A DNA stretch of 64,000 nucleotides from VYFG01 sp965204165 (GCA_965204165.1 OZ241969.1:1054001-1118000), one strand, 5' to 3'; positions 8,438 to 18,105 are shown, counted from the stretch's first letter. The notes: generated by a model from the sequence alone, not told the origin. Translations and numbers: made by a program.

Positions 8438-9673
8438 TCAGGCCTCCTCCCTGATGAGCACGGCCAGGTCCATGACGTTGGTACCGGTGGGGCCGGTGAC
8501 GAACAGCCTGCCATGCCGGTCAAGCCATGGCCCGGCATCGGCTGCCGCCAGGGACTTTCGGCCTGCATCCCGGTCCAGGGCCGGGCCGACAACCCCGCCG
8601 GCGGCCTCGGTGGGGCCGTCCGTGCCGTCGGTGCCGGCGACCACGCCATGGACGCAATGCCCGTTGCCGAGCGCCAGGGTCAGCGCCAGGGCCAGGCTCT
8701 GGTTCCTGCCGCCCTGGCCCGGATTCCCGGGCAGCTGGACGGTGGGTTCCCCGCCCCACAGGTATGCCCCGGGACCCCCTTCGGCGATTCGCCTCACCAG
8801 CGCCGGCGCCAGCGCCCCGATATCCCCGTCCAGGCATTCCGCGCAATCCGCCACGGCCAGCCCCATGTCCCGGCAAGCCCCGGCCGCGGCAGCCCTGGCC
8901 ATGGCATTGGAGCCCACCAGGCGGCTGCGGAACGTGAAGGAAAGCTCCTCCCGGGAATGTTCGGCGCCGTCCCCCCGGGCTGCCCGCATCAGTTCCCGAA
9001 TCCAGCCCGGCACGGGAAACGGCGCCACTTCCGGGGGCGATACGGCGCCGATCCCGGAACCGATCAGCTCGGCGTGGTCGCCGGGAATGTCGGAGATCCC
9101 CAGGACCTGCACCTCGCGGCCGGGGAACCGGCGCAGCAGACGCCCGCCCTTGATGCGGGAGATGCCGATGCGGATGTGGTTGATCTGGTCGATGGAATAG
9201 CCGTCCGCCAGCAGCGTCCGGCTGAGGGAGCGTAGCCGGTCCAGGCCGATGCCGGGGGCGGGGGCTTCCACGAGGGCCGAAGCGCCGCCGGAAACCAGCA
9301 CCAGCAGCCTGCTGTCCCTGCCGCAGGATTCGATGAACCCGAGCGCCGCATCGCCCGCGGCCAGGCTGTTTTCATCGGGCACCGGGTGCCCGGACTCGAT
9401 GACGGTGATCCCGGGAAAGCGGCGCAGCGACGCGTCCACGTGGCCGTGCTTGGTGACCAGCAGGCCCCGGGTCCCGGGGGCCAGGAAGGGCAGCGCCCCG
9501 GCCAGCATGGATGACGCGGCCTTGCCCACGGCCAGCACCGCATCCGCCCGCTGAACAGGGGACTCGCCGAGCGCCGCACGGGTGGCGCGTTCGCCGTCGA
9601 CCGCATCCACGCCCGCACACCAGATCCTGATGGCCTGTTCGATGACGGGTGGGTGTCCGGCCGCACTGTCCAT
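8438..9673 (-). CDS. Glycerate 2-kinase (MOFRL/DUF4147 family)
   Basis: The 411-residue product matches the two-domain glycerate kinase type 2 (GckA/TtuD) family. It has an N-terminal DUF4147 half (AVGKAASSM, VTKHGHVDA, SGGASALVEAP) and a C-terminal MOFRL half (WGGEPTVQLPG, GRNQSLALALTLAL, AGTDGTDGPTEAAGG). Members phosphorylate D-glycerate to 2-phosphoglycerate and connect glyoxylate or serine-cycle carbon to glycolysis. It heads a minus-strand run with the proline-racemase-family gene and the cysteine synthase. Family membership is clear; the exact substrate is inferred. Confidence 0.88.
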   Translation of the reverse strand: MDSAAGHPPVIEQAIRIWCAGVDAVDGERATRAALGESPVQRADAVLAVGKAASSMLAGALPFLAPGTRGLLVTKHGHVDASLRRFPGITVIESGHPVPDENSLAAGDAALGFIESCGRDSRLLVLVSGGASALVEAPAPGIGLDRLRSLSRTLLADGYSIDQINHIRIGISRIKGGRLLRRFPGREVQVLGISDIPGDHAELIGSGIGAVSPPEVAPFPVPGWIRELMRAARGDGAEHSREELSFTFRSRLVGSNAMARAAAAGACRDMGLAVADCAECLDGDIGALAPALVRRIAEGGPGAYLWGGEPTVQLPGNPGQGGRNQSLALALTLALGNGHCVHGVVAGTDGTDGPTEAAGGVVGPALDRDAGRKSLAAADAGPWLDRHGRLFVTGPTGTNVMDLAVLIREEA

Positions 9674-9779
9674 AGGGTGAATATGCGCACCGCGGGCGGA
9701 GGTTGCAACCGCCGGCGGCTACTTTGGCCCCTGGCCGGCGGGAAAACGGGATCGGGGAGAATCCCCGCGGGACGGGATC

Positions 9780-10616
9780 TCAGGCGGACCAGCTGCCCCG
9801 CTGGTGCAGCCACTCGGCGGCCTTCTTCATGCCCCCGAAGGGAAAGACGTGGATCTGCCGGATGGCCCCGTCAGGATTGTCCGACACATGCCGCTCCAGG
9901 GGGTCGACGATTTCATCCGGGTCAAAACCCGCCATGAGGGTGCTGATGGCGCCGGCGCGCTTCTTCAGGAACGAGATGGAATTGCCGACACCGCACATGG
10001 CGGCGAACTTGACCAGCGTGGTCAGCTTGGCGGGGCCGGCCACCCCCAGGTGGACGGGCAGGTCCACGCCCGCGGAGGACAGGCCGTCCGCCCAGCGGAT
10101 GAACTGCTTCGCATCGAAGCCGAACTGGGTCACGATCCGCATCTCGGCGCCGGTGCGCTCGGCAAAGGCCTGCTTGAGTTTCAGCGCCTCCTCCGCCACG
10201 CTGTCGGAGAAATCCGGCGACCCCTCCGGGTGACCGGCAATGCCGATGCGGCGGATGCCGTAACGGTCAAACAGACCGGTCTCCAGCACCTCGATGGAAG
10301 CGCCGAATTCGCCGGCCTGGGCTTCCAGGCCGCCACCGACGACGAGCACGTTGTCGACCCCGGCCTCGGCGGCAAGCATGGCGATGCGGTTTTCCAGCAC
10401 CCTGCGCGTTGTCAGGCGCCGTGAGGCGAAATGGGGCACCGCGCAGTAGCCGAGCTCCTTCAGCCGGCGCGCGCCGACGGTAATGGTCTCCGCGCTGTCG
10501 GTGCCGACGTCGGTCATGTAGACCAGGGTGCCCGCCGGGAACAGGCCGGGGAGGTCGGCGCTTTCCTGGGCCTGCCTCGGGGAAATCTCGATGGATGCGG
10601 CAATGCGGCCTGCCAT
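9780..10616 (-). CDS. Methylenetetrahydrofolate reductase-like protein
   Basis: A 278-residue single-domain protein with the MTHFR TIM-barrel pattern: SIEISPRQ at the start (catalytic Glu), then VPHFASRR, VLVVGGG, IGIAGHPEGSPDF, a QFGFDAKQFIRW segment and LPVHLGVAGPAKL. It lacks the extra features that define the main biosynthetic MetF and resembles the paralogues found with methyl-group catabolism genes such as sarcosine or betaine oxidation. A soxBDAG operon lies 14 kb away. Whether it reduces methylene-THF or runs in the oxidative direction cannot be read from sequence. Confidence 0.8.
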   Translation of the reverse strand: MAGRIAASIEISPRQAQESADLPGLFPAGTLVYMTDVGTDSAETITVGARRLKELGYCAVPHFASRRLTTRRVLENRIAMLAAEAGVDNVLVVGGGLEAQAGEFGASIEVLETGLFDRYGIRRIGIAGHPEGSPDFSDSVAEEALKLKQAFAERTGAEMRIVTQFGFDAKQFIRWADGLSSAGVDLPVHLGVAGPAKLTTLVKFAAMCGVGNSISFLKKRAGAISTLMAGFDPDEIVDPLERHVSDNPDGAIRQIHVFPFGGMKKAAEWLHQRGSWSA

Positions 10617-10915
10617 GGTCTGCCTGACTGGGGGTGTACGAATACGGGATGGACAATGGTAGGGATTTGCATGCCGGCGCGGTAGCCCTCATGCGACACA
10701 ACGACAGCCCGGGGCGTCATCAGACAGGCCGCGAAGGACGTTCCGGGACCGCGGAAATTCCCCTTCGTTCCGGGCGCTTTCCCGCCGCCTGGCAGGCCCG
10801 GATTGTCCGGCAGGGATTAATTCGCTATCCTTTCGGCCACGGTTTCCGGTGAATGCTCCACCGGGCAACCGGCGAAACCAGAACAGCAATACAGCGATTT
10901 CCTCCTGCATCACGC

Positions 10916-11716
10916 ATGAATGAGGGAAAGAAACTCCTCAACATGTGGGCCGGTTACCTGTTGACCGTCACGGCGTGGTACGTCTGCGTGAAATGGCTGC
11001 CGATCCCCTCGTTCCAGCGCCTGCCGGACCCGGTCACGGTGGTCGTGGAGTGGTTCAATCCCGACCCGGACTACGGCCTTTCCCTGTTCACCCGGGACTA
11101 CTACCTGCACATCTGGTACAGCACCTACCGGGCCACCACCTCGTTCGTGCTTGCGGTCGTGCTGGGCGTGCCGCTCGGGATCCTGATGGGATGGCGGGCG
11201 AAGGCGAACGAATACGCCTCCGCCCTGCTCGGCATTCTGCGCCCCATCCCGCCCCTTGCCTGGGTCCCGGTCGCCATCCTGATCTTTCCCGGCAACGAGC
11301 CCGCGGTGATTTTCGTGACGTTCCTGGTCGCGTTCTTCGCCACCACCATGAACACCCTGCTCGGCGTCCGTTCCATCGACAAGGACTTCTTCCGCGCCGC
11401 GCAATGCCTCGGAGCCGAACCCAAGGACATCCTGAAGGACATCATCATCCCGGGGGCGCTGCCGTCGATCTTCACCGGCCTGCAGATCGCCATGGGCGCG
11501 GCGTGGTTCTCGCTGGTGGCCGGGGAAATGATCGCCGCCCAGTACGGCCTGGGTTTCATGATCCTGGAATCCTACAACCTGGTCCAGTATCCCACCATCG
11601 TGATCATGATGATCACGCTGGGTATCGTCGGGTACCTGAGCAGCGCGCTGATACGGGTGGCGGGCAACCGCATGATGCGCTGGCGGGCCCAGGCAATCGG
11701 CATCGGCGCAGCCTAG
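10916..11716 (+). CDS. ABC importer permease 1 (SsuC/TauC-like)
   Basis: A 266-residue BPD-type inner-membrane permease with about six hydrophobic helices. The coupling-loop EAA motif is around AAQCLGAEPKDILKDIIIPG. I used ATG 10916 (MNEGKKLLNMWAGYLL) because the earlier ATG at 10853 adds a polar leader. It heads a five-gene operon of permease, ATPase, permease, ATPase and binding protein. Its counterpart at 12608 shares the RPIPPLAWVPV stretch but is otherwise divergent, so the pore is probably a heterodimer. The family imports sulfonates, nitrate, pyrimidine precursors and similar compounds; the substrate is unknown. The 299-bp gap before it (10617-10915) shows no gene. Confidence 0.88.
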   Translation: MNEGKKLLNMWAGYLLTVTAWYVCVKWLPIPSFQRLPDPVTVVVEWFNPDPDYGLSLFTRDYYLHIWYSTYRATTSFVLAVVLGVPLGILMGWRAKANEYASALLGILRPIPPLAWVPVAILIFPGNEPAVIFVTFLVAFFATTMNTLLGVRSIDKDFFRAAQCLGAEPKDILKDIIIPGALPSIFTGLQIAMGAAWFSLVAGEMIAAQYGLGFMILESYNLVQYPTIVIMMITLGIVGYLSSALIRVAGNRMMRWRAQAIGIGAA

Positions 11717-11726
11717 ACTACCGGCC

Positions 11727-12611
11727 ATGCAGAACGGTTCTCCCGAATCCCCTCTTTCCGCGCCAGGCGTGCAACCGTTGGCCGACAGGACCATGGGCCA
11801 CCTGGAGGTGCGGGGCGTGGGCAAGATCTATGACCCCGAGGGCGCCCGGGTGGAGGCACTGAAGAAATGCTCCCTGGACATTCCCGCCGGCGATTTCATC
11901 GCCATCGTGGGACCGTCGGGATGCGGCAAGAGCACCCTGCTCAACATCCTGGCCGGATTCGACAACCTGACCGACGGGGACGTGTTGATGGACGGGGAGC
12001 CGCTGGCCACCCTCGACGACCCCCCGAAGCCCGGCTCCGACCGGGTGGTCGTTTTCCAGAATGGGGCCCTGTTCCCGTGGAAGACGGTACTCCAGAACGT
12101 GGTCTACGGCCTGGTGGTCAAGAAGCAGATGCCCGAATCCGAGGCCAACGACATGGGCATGGACCTGCTGGCCCGGACCGGGGGTCTCGACCGGATCGCG
12201 CAGGTCTTCCCGGGACAGCTGTCCTCGGGCATGCAGCGCCGGGTGGAGATACTGCGCGCACTGATCAACAACCCCCGCATCCTGCTGCTGGACGAGCCCT
12301 TCCGGGCCATGGACACCGTGTCGAAGACCAACATGCACCAGCACCTGCTGGATATCTACGACACCTATCACAAAACGGTCTTCTTCATCACCCACGACCT
12401 GGATGAAGCCATCTTCCTTGCCGACACCGTGGTCGTGATGACCACGCGGCCGGGAACCATCAAGCTCCGCCTGAACATCGACCTGCCAAGACCGCGCAAC
12501 CGTCACACCATCACCAGCCAGCAATTCATGGAACTCAAGCAGCACGCGGTCAGCGCGGTGCACGAGGAGGCCAAGAAGGCGTTCGAACGCGGCGAGAGGG
12601 AACTGGCATGA
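11727..12611 (+). CDS. ABC importer ATPase 1 (SsuB/TauB-like)
   Basis: A 294-residue cytoplasmic ABC ATPase with Walker A GPSGCGKST, Q-loop FQNGALFPW, a signature reading LSSGMQRR (canonical LSGGQ weakened to LSSGM), Walker B ILLLDEPF and the H-loop ITHDLDEA. It begins 10 bp after permease 1 and overlaps permease 2 by 4 bp. Paired with the second ATPase of this operon it could form a heterodimeric motor. Confidence 0.9.
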   Translation: MQNGSPESPLSAPGVQPLADRTMGHLEVRGVGKIYDPEGARVEALKKCSLDIPAGDFIAIVGPSGCGKSTLLNILAGFDNLTDGDVLMDGEPLATLDDPPKPGSDRVVVFQNGALFPWKTVLQNVVYGLVVKKQMPESEANDMGMDLLARTGGLDRIAQVFPGQLSSGMQRRVEILRALINNPRILLLDEPFRAMDTVSKTNMHQHLLDIYDTYHKTVFFITHDLDEAIFLADTVVVMTTRPGTIKLRLNIDLPRPRNRHTITSQQFMELKQHAVSAVHEEAKKAFERGERELA

Positions 12612-13396
12612 CCAGGGCCGCGCTCATGAAAAGGTTTTCCCTGTCCCGAATCCGCTGGCGCGGCGTCACTTCCGTGATCGCATTCTTCGTGCTGTGGCAC
12701 CTGGCGGTGGTGCTGGGCGTGTCCGGAATCAGCGAACTGCCGACGCCGGTCGAGACACTGGCCACCTTTTTCGGGGACTACATCGCCGACCACGACTACT
12801 GGCAGTCCTGGGCGGTGAGCTTCCAGCGCGTGCTGGCCGGGTTCATCATCGCCCAGTTGCTGGGCATTCCCCTGGGGCTGGTGTTCGGCACCAACCGGCG
12901 TTTCCGGGAGATGTTCTTCCCGGTGTTCGAACTGATGCGGCCGATCCCCCCGCTCGCCTGGGTGCCGGTATCGATCCTCTTCTGGCCCACCAACGAGTCC
13001 AGCATTATCTTCATCACGTTCATCGGCGCCTTTTTCGTCATCGTGATCAACGTCTACGACGGTGTCCGCAGCATCCGCAACGAGCACATGTGGCTGGCGC
13101 AGTCCCTGGGCGCCAGCAGACTGTCCATTTTCCGTCGCATCATGCTGCCGTCGGTGATTCCCTCCATTGCCGTCGGGATGACCCTCGGCATCGCTATCAC
13201 CTGGAATGTCGTCATCGCCGCGGAAATGATCTCCAGCGACAGCGGACTGGGGCGGATGACCTGGGAAGGTTATGTCAGCTCCACCCCGGAGGTCGTGCTG
13301 ATCGGCATGATCAGCATCGGCCTGGCGGGATACCTGTCTTCCGTGGTGGTGGAATGGATCGAGCGTCGCATGATGCCCTGGAAGGAAACACGATGA
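12608..13396 (+). CDS. ABC importer permease 2 (SsuC/TauC-like)
   Basis: A 262-residue membrane permease paralogous to permease 1, with roughly six helices, the RPIPPLAWVPV segment and the cytoplasmic loop AQSLGASRLSIFRRIMLPS that contacts an ATPase. The ATG overlaps the previous stop (ATGA) and its own stop overlaps the next start (ATGA), indicating tight coupling across the operon. Confidence 0.88.
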   Translation: MTRAALMKRFSLSRIRWRGVTSVIAFFVLWHLAVVLGVSGISELPTPVETLATFFGDYIADHDYWQSWAVSFQRVLAGFIIAQLLGIPLGLVFGTNRRFREMFFPVFELMRPIPPLAWVPVSILFWPTNESSIIFITFIGAFFVIVINVYDGVRSIRNEHMWLAQSLGASRLSIFRRIMLPSVIPSIAVGMTLGIAITWNVVIAAEMISSDSGLGRMTWEGYVSSTPEVVLIGMISIGLAGYLSSVVVEWIERRMMPWKETR

Positions 13397-14193
13397 GCGA
13401 TCCTGCCGGCCATCTCAAGGGACATATCCGGGTCGACGGCCTCGCCAGAGGTTTTCTCGGGCCGGACGGCCAGCCGGTCAGCGTGATCGAGAACCTGAGC
13501 GTCGAATTCGAGCCCGGCCTGCTCAACGTCGTCATGGGCCAGTCGGGATGCGGCAAGTCCACCCTCGCCTACCTGCTCGCGGGCTACCTGCCGCCGGACG
13601 CCGGCAGCATGACCATCGACGGACGGCCGATCACGGGGCCGGGAGAGGACCGGATCATGGTCTTCCAGGAAACGGCCCTGTGGCCCTGGATGTCCGTGAC
13701 GGACAACGTCATCTTCGGCCCCCTGGTGCGCAACGCCATCTCCAGGCAGGAGGCAAAGGTGCGGGCGGAGGAACTGCTGGAGCGCTTCGGCCTGATCGAT
13801 TTCAAGGACAAGTACCCGGGGCAGCTTTCGGGCGGCATGAAACGCCGCGCGGAGATCGCCCAGGCGCTCATCAACAGCCCCGACATCATGATCCTCGACG
13901 AGCCCTTCCGGGGCCTCGACGTCATGACGCGGGAACTGCTGCAGGAATACTATCTCAAGCTCTTTGAGGACAGCAGGCTGTCAACGCTGTTCATCACCTC
14001 CGAGCTCGAGGAGGCGCTGTTCCTGGCGGACCGGATCTACGTGATGGCGGAGCCGCCAGACAACATCACCCAGGTGATCGAGATCGACCTGCCGCGGCCG
14101 AGAACCATCGACGTGACCACCACGACCCAATACCTTAAATTGAAACAGGAGGCGATGCACCACCTCTATGCAGGCCTGGAGGCATCCGCCTGA
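13393..14193 (+). CDS. ABC importer ATPase 2 (SsuB/TauB-like)
   Basis: A 266-residue ABC ATPase with Walker A GQSGCGKST, Q-loop FQETALWPW, a good signature LSGGMKRR, Walker B IMILDEPF, but TSELEEA where ATPase 1 has THDLDEA. The switch His is therefore replaced by Ser. A degenerate H-loop here and a degenerate signature in ATPase 1 are the complementary kind of asymmetry seen in heterodimeric ABC motors. The ATG at 13393 overlaps the permease 2 stop. Confidence 0.9.
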   Translation: MSDPAGHLKGHIRVDGLARGFLGPDGQPVSVIENLSVEFEPGLLNVVMGQSGCGKSTLAYLLAGYLPPDAGSMTIDGRPITGPGEDRIMVFQETALWPWMSVTDNVIFGPLVRNAISRQEAKVRAEELLERFGLIDFKDKYPGQLSGGMKRRAEIAQALINSPDIMILDEPFRGLDVMTRELLQEYYLKLFEDSRLSTLFITSELEEALFLADRIYVMAEPPDNITQVIEIDLPRPRTIDVTTTTQYLKLKQEAMHHLYAGLEASA

Positions 14194-14224
14194 CCGATTT
14201 CCCACACCAACCCAAAGTATCAGC

Positions 14225-15322
14225 ATGTTTAGAGTAACCATAAAACTCGTTATTGCGGGACTGCTGCTGTTCAGCACCCGCCTGATGGCCGCCGATGCGG
14301 TCGACATCACGTACGGCTATCATCCGTACTGGACCGGCGGCTGGAACGGCGTCATCATCAAGCACAAGGAACTGCACAAGAAATACCTGCCCGAGGGAAG
14401 CACCGTCCGGTTCGAGGCCCACCTGACCGGACCGCCCATGGTCAACGCCCTGCTCGCGGACAAGATGCAGGTCGGCACCATGGGGGACATGCCGTCCCTG
14501 GTGGCCACCACCAAGCGCAACATCGCGGACATCCGCCTGGTGTCCACCCCGATGTTCAGCAACGGCCAGAACTGCAACAAGATCGTGGTGCCGGCCGACG
14601 CGCCGGACTTCGCCAGCGTGGAGGAGGCGGGAGAATGGCTGACCGGCAAGCCCTTTGCCGTTCACCGCGGCACCTGTGCCAACCGCTTCGTGGATTCCAT
14701 CATCGCCAAGGGCGCATTCGAGCCATCCGAACGCCTCAGCATGACCATCGAGGTCATCACCAGCAACCTGGAGGCGGGCAAGCTGGAGGGGGGCGCCGCC
14801 ATGTGGGAGCCCCATGCCAGGCGGGTGGTCGAGGCCGGTCACGCCAAGTATGTCGCCACCGGGGCGCCATGGGGTGAGACCGATGCCGACTTCACGCTGA
14901 TGCGGCAGGACTTCATCGAGCAGCACCCGGAAGCCGCCATCGGCTGGATGAAGGCGGAAATCGAGGCCATGCAGTTCATCATCGACCACCCCGAGGAAAC
15001 CGTGGAGATTCTCCACGCGGAGCTGACGGGGTATCCGAAGGCCACCATCTGGTCCGCCATCTACGAGGAAAACCCCGCCGCTATCGGGGGCGACCCGGTG
15101 ACCTACCAGGCCAAGATGGTGTTCGACGATGACGTGATCACCCTGATGAACAACGGGTACGCCTTCCTGCACGAACTCAAGGTACTCAAGTCGCCGGACG
15201 CGCCGGAAAACGCCTACAACGACATGCCCGTCAACAAGGCCCTGGAGGAAATGGGGCTGACGGCGCCCATCGGGGAGATCCGGGGCAAGCCAAGGTCCTC
15301 CCGACCCTACTCGGCGGAATAG
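14225..15322 (+). CDS. ABC importer periplasmic binding protein (SsuA/NMT1-like)
   Basis: A 365-residue exported solute-binding protein. I chose ATG 14225 because it gives a clean signal peptide (MFRVTIKLVIAGLLLFSTRL then MAADA). The mature part has the NMT1/SsuA pattern: GYHPYWTGGWNG, PMVNALLADKMQVGTMGDMP, and hinge-like stretches later. It lies 31 bp after ATPase 2 and completes the importer operon. No ligand signature is recognisable, so sulfonate, quaternary-amine or other substrates remain possible. Confidence 0.87.
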   Translation: MFRVTIKLVIAGLLLFSTRLMAADAVDITYGYHPYWTGGWNGVIIKHKELHKKYLPEGSTVRFEAHLTGPPMVNALLADKMQVGTMGDMPSLVATTKRNIADIRLVSTPMFSNGQNCNKIVVPADAPDFASVEEAGEWLTGKPFAVHRGTCANRFVDSIIAKGAFEPSERLSMTIEVITSNLEAGKLEGGAAMWEPHARRVVEAGHAKYVATGAPWGETDADFTLMRQDFIEQHPEAAIGWMKAEIEAMQFIIDHPEETVEILHAELTGYPKATIWSAIYEENPAAIGGDPVTYQAKMVFDDDVITLMNNGYAFLHELKVLKSPDAPENAYNDMPVNKALEEMGLTAPIGEIRGKPRSSRPYSAE

Positions 15323-15400
15323 CCGACAGGCCATCCGCCGGACGCGCCATCCCGGGCCCCGTGCCGGGGGTGGCGCGATGCCGGGGCCACCTGCCCCGGT

Positions 15401-15901
15401 CTACACCCGCTTGATCTGCAGGTCCACCGGAACGGGCTTTTGCAGATCGTCCAGCACCGGGCAGTGCCTGTTCACGGCCTGCCGCAGGCGCTCGATATCC
15501 TCGTCGCTGGCATCGCTGTCTATGGCAATGGTGCCGTGGACCTCGCTGAACCCGGCGGGGACGTCCCCGTCCAGGGCAAAGAATCCCCTGGCGTCCGACA
15601 CCCCGGTCACGCTGACGGCGACATCCTTGAGATCGATATCCATGGCGTCCGCGTACAAACGGTAGGTGACCTCGTGGCAGGCGGCCAGGGCGGCGAGGAC
15701 ATACTCGCTGGGCCTTGGTCCGCGGTCGGTGCTTGCCATGTTCCCGGGCTGGTCCACGACCACCTCGAAGTCGCGGACCCGGACGTGGCTGCGGAAGGCC
15801 TCCACCAGGCGGCTGTCCGCATGCACTTCCGCGCGGGTCTTGTCGGGGCGGTTCCGCAGAATTTCCCGCTTGTGTTCGAAAACCTGCTTGAAGGTGGACA
15901 T
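15401..15901 (-). CDS. OsmC-family peroxiredoxin-like protein
   Basis: A 166-residue OsmC/Ohr-fold protein. The two family cysteines are visible in ALAACHEVTYRLYA and NRHCPVLDDL, the thiol-peroxidase pair, which reduce organic hydroperoxides in characterised members. It starts with MSTFKQVFEHKREILRNRPD, a leader seen in the YhfA-like branch, and lies 4 bp downstream of the acyl-CoA synthetase on the same strand. Confidence 0.87.
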   Translation of the reverse strand: MSTFKQVFEHKREILRNRPDKTRAEVHADSRLVEAFRSHVRVRDFEVVVDQPGNMASTDRGPRPSEYVLAALAACHEVTYRLYADAMDIDLKDVAVSVTGVSDARGFFALDGDVPAGFSEVHGTIAIDSDASDEDIERLRQAVNRHCPVLDDLQKPVPVDLQIKRV

Positions 15902-15905
15902 GGCG

Positions 15906-17552
15906 TTACTCCGTGGATGGGATCAGTCGGTCACGCAGATGGAATTTCTGGATTTTACCGGTGGAGGTCTTCGGGAGTTCCCCGAATATGACGGTTTTCG
16001 GGCACTTGTAGTGCGCCAGGTTGTCGCGGCAGAAGTCGATGATTTCCCGTTCGTCGGCAACGGCGCCGGGCTTGAGCGTCACGAACGCGCAGGGGGTCTC
16101 CCCCCACTTTTCGTCCGGCTTCGCCACCACGGCCGCCTCGGACACCGCGGGATGCCGGTACAGGCAATCCTCGACCTCGATGGACGAGATGTTCTCGCCC
16201 CCCGAAATGATGATGTCCTTGGAGCGGTCCTTGAGCTGCAGGTAATGGTCCGGCTGCATCACCCCCAGGTCCCCGGAATGGAACCAGCCCCCCGCAAACG
16301 CCTCCCGGGTCGCCTCCGGGTTCTTCAGGTATCCCTTCATGACGATGTTTCCGCGGAACATGGTCTCCCCCATCTCCTCTCCGTCGGCCGCGACCGGCTC
16401 CATGGTCTCCGGGTTCATCACCTCGAGCCCCTGGAGGGCATGGTAGGCCACCCCCTGCCTTGATTTCATCGCCGCGCTGTTGGCCGGATCCAGCCGGTCC
16501 CATTCCGGTTTCCAGGCGCAGATCACCGGAGGACCATAGGTCTCCGTCAACCCGTACACATGGGTCACGTGGAATCCGGCCTCCGCCATGGCCCGCAGCA
16601 CGGCCGCCGGCGGCGGCGCGGCCGCCGTCATCATGTTCACGGTCTGGTCGAACGTCCGGCGCTCTTCCGGTTCGGCATTGACCAGCATGTTCATGATGAT
16701 GGGCGCGCCGCAGAAATGCGTGACCCCGTGCTCGGCGATGGCGGCGTAGATGGCGCCCGCGTTGACGGTGCGCAGGCAAACGCTGGTGCCGGCAATTGCG
16801 GCCAGGGTCCAGGGAAAACACCAGCCGTTGCAGTGAAACATCGGCAGGGTCCACAGGTAGACCGCGTGATGGGGCATGTTCCAGCCCACCGCGTTGCTCA
16901 GGGCGTTCAGATAGGCGCCGCGGTGGTGGTACACCACGCCCTTGGGATTGCCCGTGGTCCCGGAGGTGTAGCTGAGAGTGATCGCGTCCCACTCGTCCGC
17001 CACTGCCGGCAGGTCGTCACCAGGGTCACCCTCCGCCAGCAACGCCTCGTAGTCCAGGGCGCCCGGGACATTCTCAAAGCCCGCAACCGGAATGCCCACC
17101 AGCAGGGTGTTCTCGCGCACCTCGCCGGGCAGTCCCATCCACGCCTTCAGCCCCAGTTCCGCTAGTTCCGCATCCACCATGAATACCCGGGCCTCTCCAT
17201 GGGTCAGGATAAAGGTCACGGTGTCCGCATCGAGTCTCGTGTTGATGGTGTTGAGCACGGCCCCGGACATCGGAACGCCATAGTGCGCCTCGAAGATGGC
17301 GGCACTGTTCGGGGCGATGATGGCGACGGTATCGTCACGGCCGACGCCACGGCGGCGGAGCGCGGAGGCGAGACGGCGGCAGCGGTCGCGGGTTTCCCGC
17401 CAGGAGCGGCGGACATCGCCGTCCACCAGGGCGGTATGGTCCGGGTAGACCCTGGCCGAGCGGTCCAGAAAGTCGATCGGCGTCAGCGGCGCATAATTGG
17501 CCGCGCACCGGTCCAGACCCTCCGCATACAAACCCCGCCCCGCTTGACTCAT
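15906..17552 (-). CDS. AMP-dependent acyl-CoA synthetase
   Basis: A 548-residue ANL-superfamily ligase that activates a carboxylic acid to its CoA thioester through an acyl-AMP. The P-loop LSYTSGTTGNPKGV, the YGLTETYGP motif, the hinge GWFHSGDLG and the C-terminal KDIIISGGENIS and LPKTSTGKIQK (catalytic Lys) are all present. I chose ATG 17552 (MSQAGRGLYAEG), discarding ~29 residues that run toward the divergent gene at 17624. The sequence resembles medium-chain (AlkK-like) synthetases; chain length is not decided. Confidence 0.88.
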   Translation of the reverse strand: MSQAGRGLYAEGLDRCAANYAPLTPIDFLDRSARVYPDHTALVDGDVRRSWRETRDRCRRLASALRRRGVGRDDTVAIIAPNSAAIFEAHYGVPMSGAVLNTINTRLDADTVTFILTHGEARVFMVDAELAELGLKAWMGLPGEVRENTLLVGIPVAGFENVPGALDYEALLAEGDPGDDLPAVADEWDAITLSYTSGTTGNPKGVVYHHRGAYLNALSNAVGWNMPHHAVYLWTLPMFHCNGWCFPWTLAAIAGTSVCLRTVNAGAIYAAIAEHGVTHFCGAPIIMNMLVNAEPEERRTFDQTVNMMTAAAPPPAAVLRAMAEAGFHVTHVYGLTETYGPPVICAWKPEWDRLDPANSAAMKSRQGVAYHALQGLEVMNPETMEPVAADGEEMGETMFRGNIVMKGYLKNPEATREAFAGGWFHSGDLGVMQPDHYLQLKDRSKDIIISGGENISSIEVEDCLYRHPAVSEAAVVAKPDEKWGETPCAFVTLKPGAVADEREIIDFCRDNLAHYKCPKTVIFGELPKTSTGKIQKFHLRDRLIPSTE

Positions 17553-17623
17553 GGCTTTGCCTGAATGGTTGTGGTGCATGATAATACCGGCTTTGTCGAA
17601 CACAGGACACCCGAAGGCACACA

Positions 17624-18094
17624 ATGTCCGATACCCCAACGCTGCGCCGCATCCTCGCCGAGCACCGCACCCTGGCCGTGGTGGGCCTGTCCGGCAACTG
17701 GTACCGGCCGAGCTTTTTCGCCGCCAAGTACATGCAGGAGCACGGCTACCGCATCATTCCGGTCAATCCGAACTACGAGGAAATCCTGGGGGAGAAGTGC
17801 TATCCCGACCTGGCTTCCATTCCGGAGCCTGTGGACCTGGTGGACATCTTCCAGAAACCGGACACCACCCCCGCCTACGCCCGCCAGGCTGCCGACATCG
17901 GCGCCAGCGTGGTCTGGCTCCAGCTTGGCATCGAAAACGGCGAAGCCGGGGACATCGCCCGCGACGCAGGCCTTGAGTTCGTCCAGAACCACTGCGTGAA
18001 GATCGAGCATGCCCGGATCTTCGGCGGCCTCAACTTCGTGGGCGTCAATACCAAGGTGATCACCAGTCACCGCAGCAAATACATCGCAAACTGA
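17624..18094 (+). CDS. CoA-binding domain protein (YccU-like)
   Basis: A 156-residue Rossmann-fold protein with AVVGLSGNWYRPSFFAAKYM, YRIIPVNPNY and VWLQLGIENGEA, matching the stand-alone CoA-binding family (YccU) related to succinyl-CoA synthetase alpha. No catalytic role is known for this family. It lies 11 bp before metY on the same strand, so it is probably co-transcribed with it. Confidence 0.85.
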   Translation: MSDTPTLRRILAEHRTLAVVGLSGNWYRPSFFAAKYMQEHGYRIIPVNPNYEEILGEKCYPDLASIPEPVDLVDIFQKPDTTPAYARQAADIGASVVWLQLGIENGEAGDIARDAGLEFVQNHCVKIEHARIFGGLNFVGVNTKVITSHRSKYIAN

Positions 18095-18105
18095 AACTCC
18101 TGACC

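Noticed and set aside
10910..11824. A 304-codon frame antisense to permease 1
   Set aside because: Charged, repetitive His/Asp/Gln-rich translation typical of antisense to hydrophobic coding sequence.
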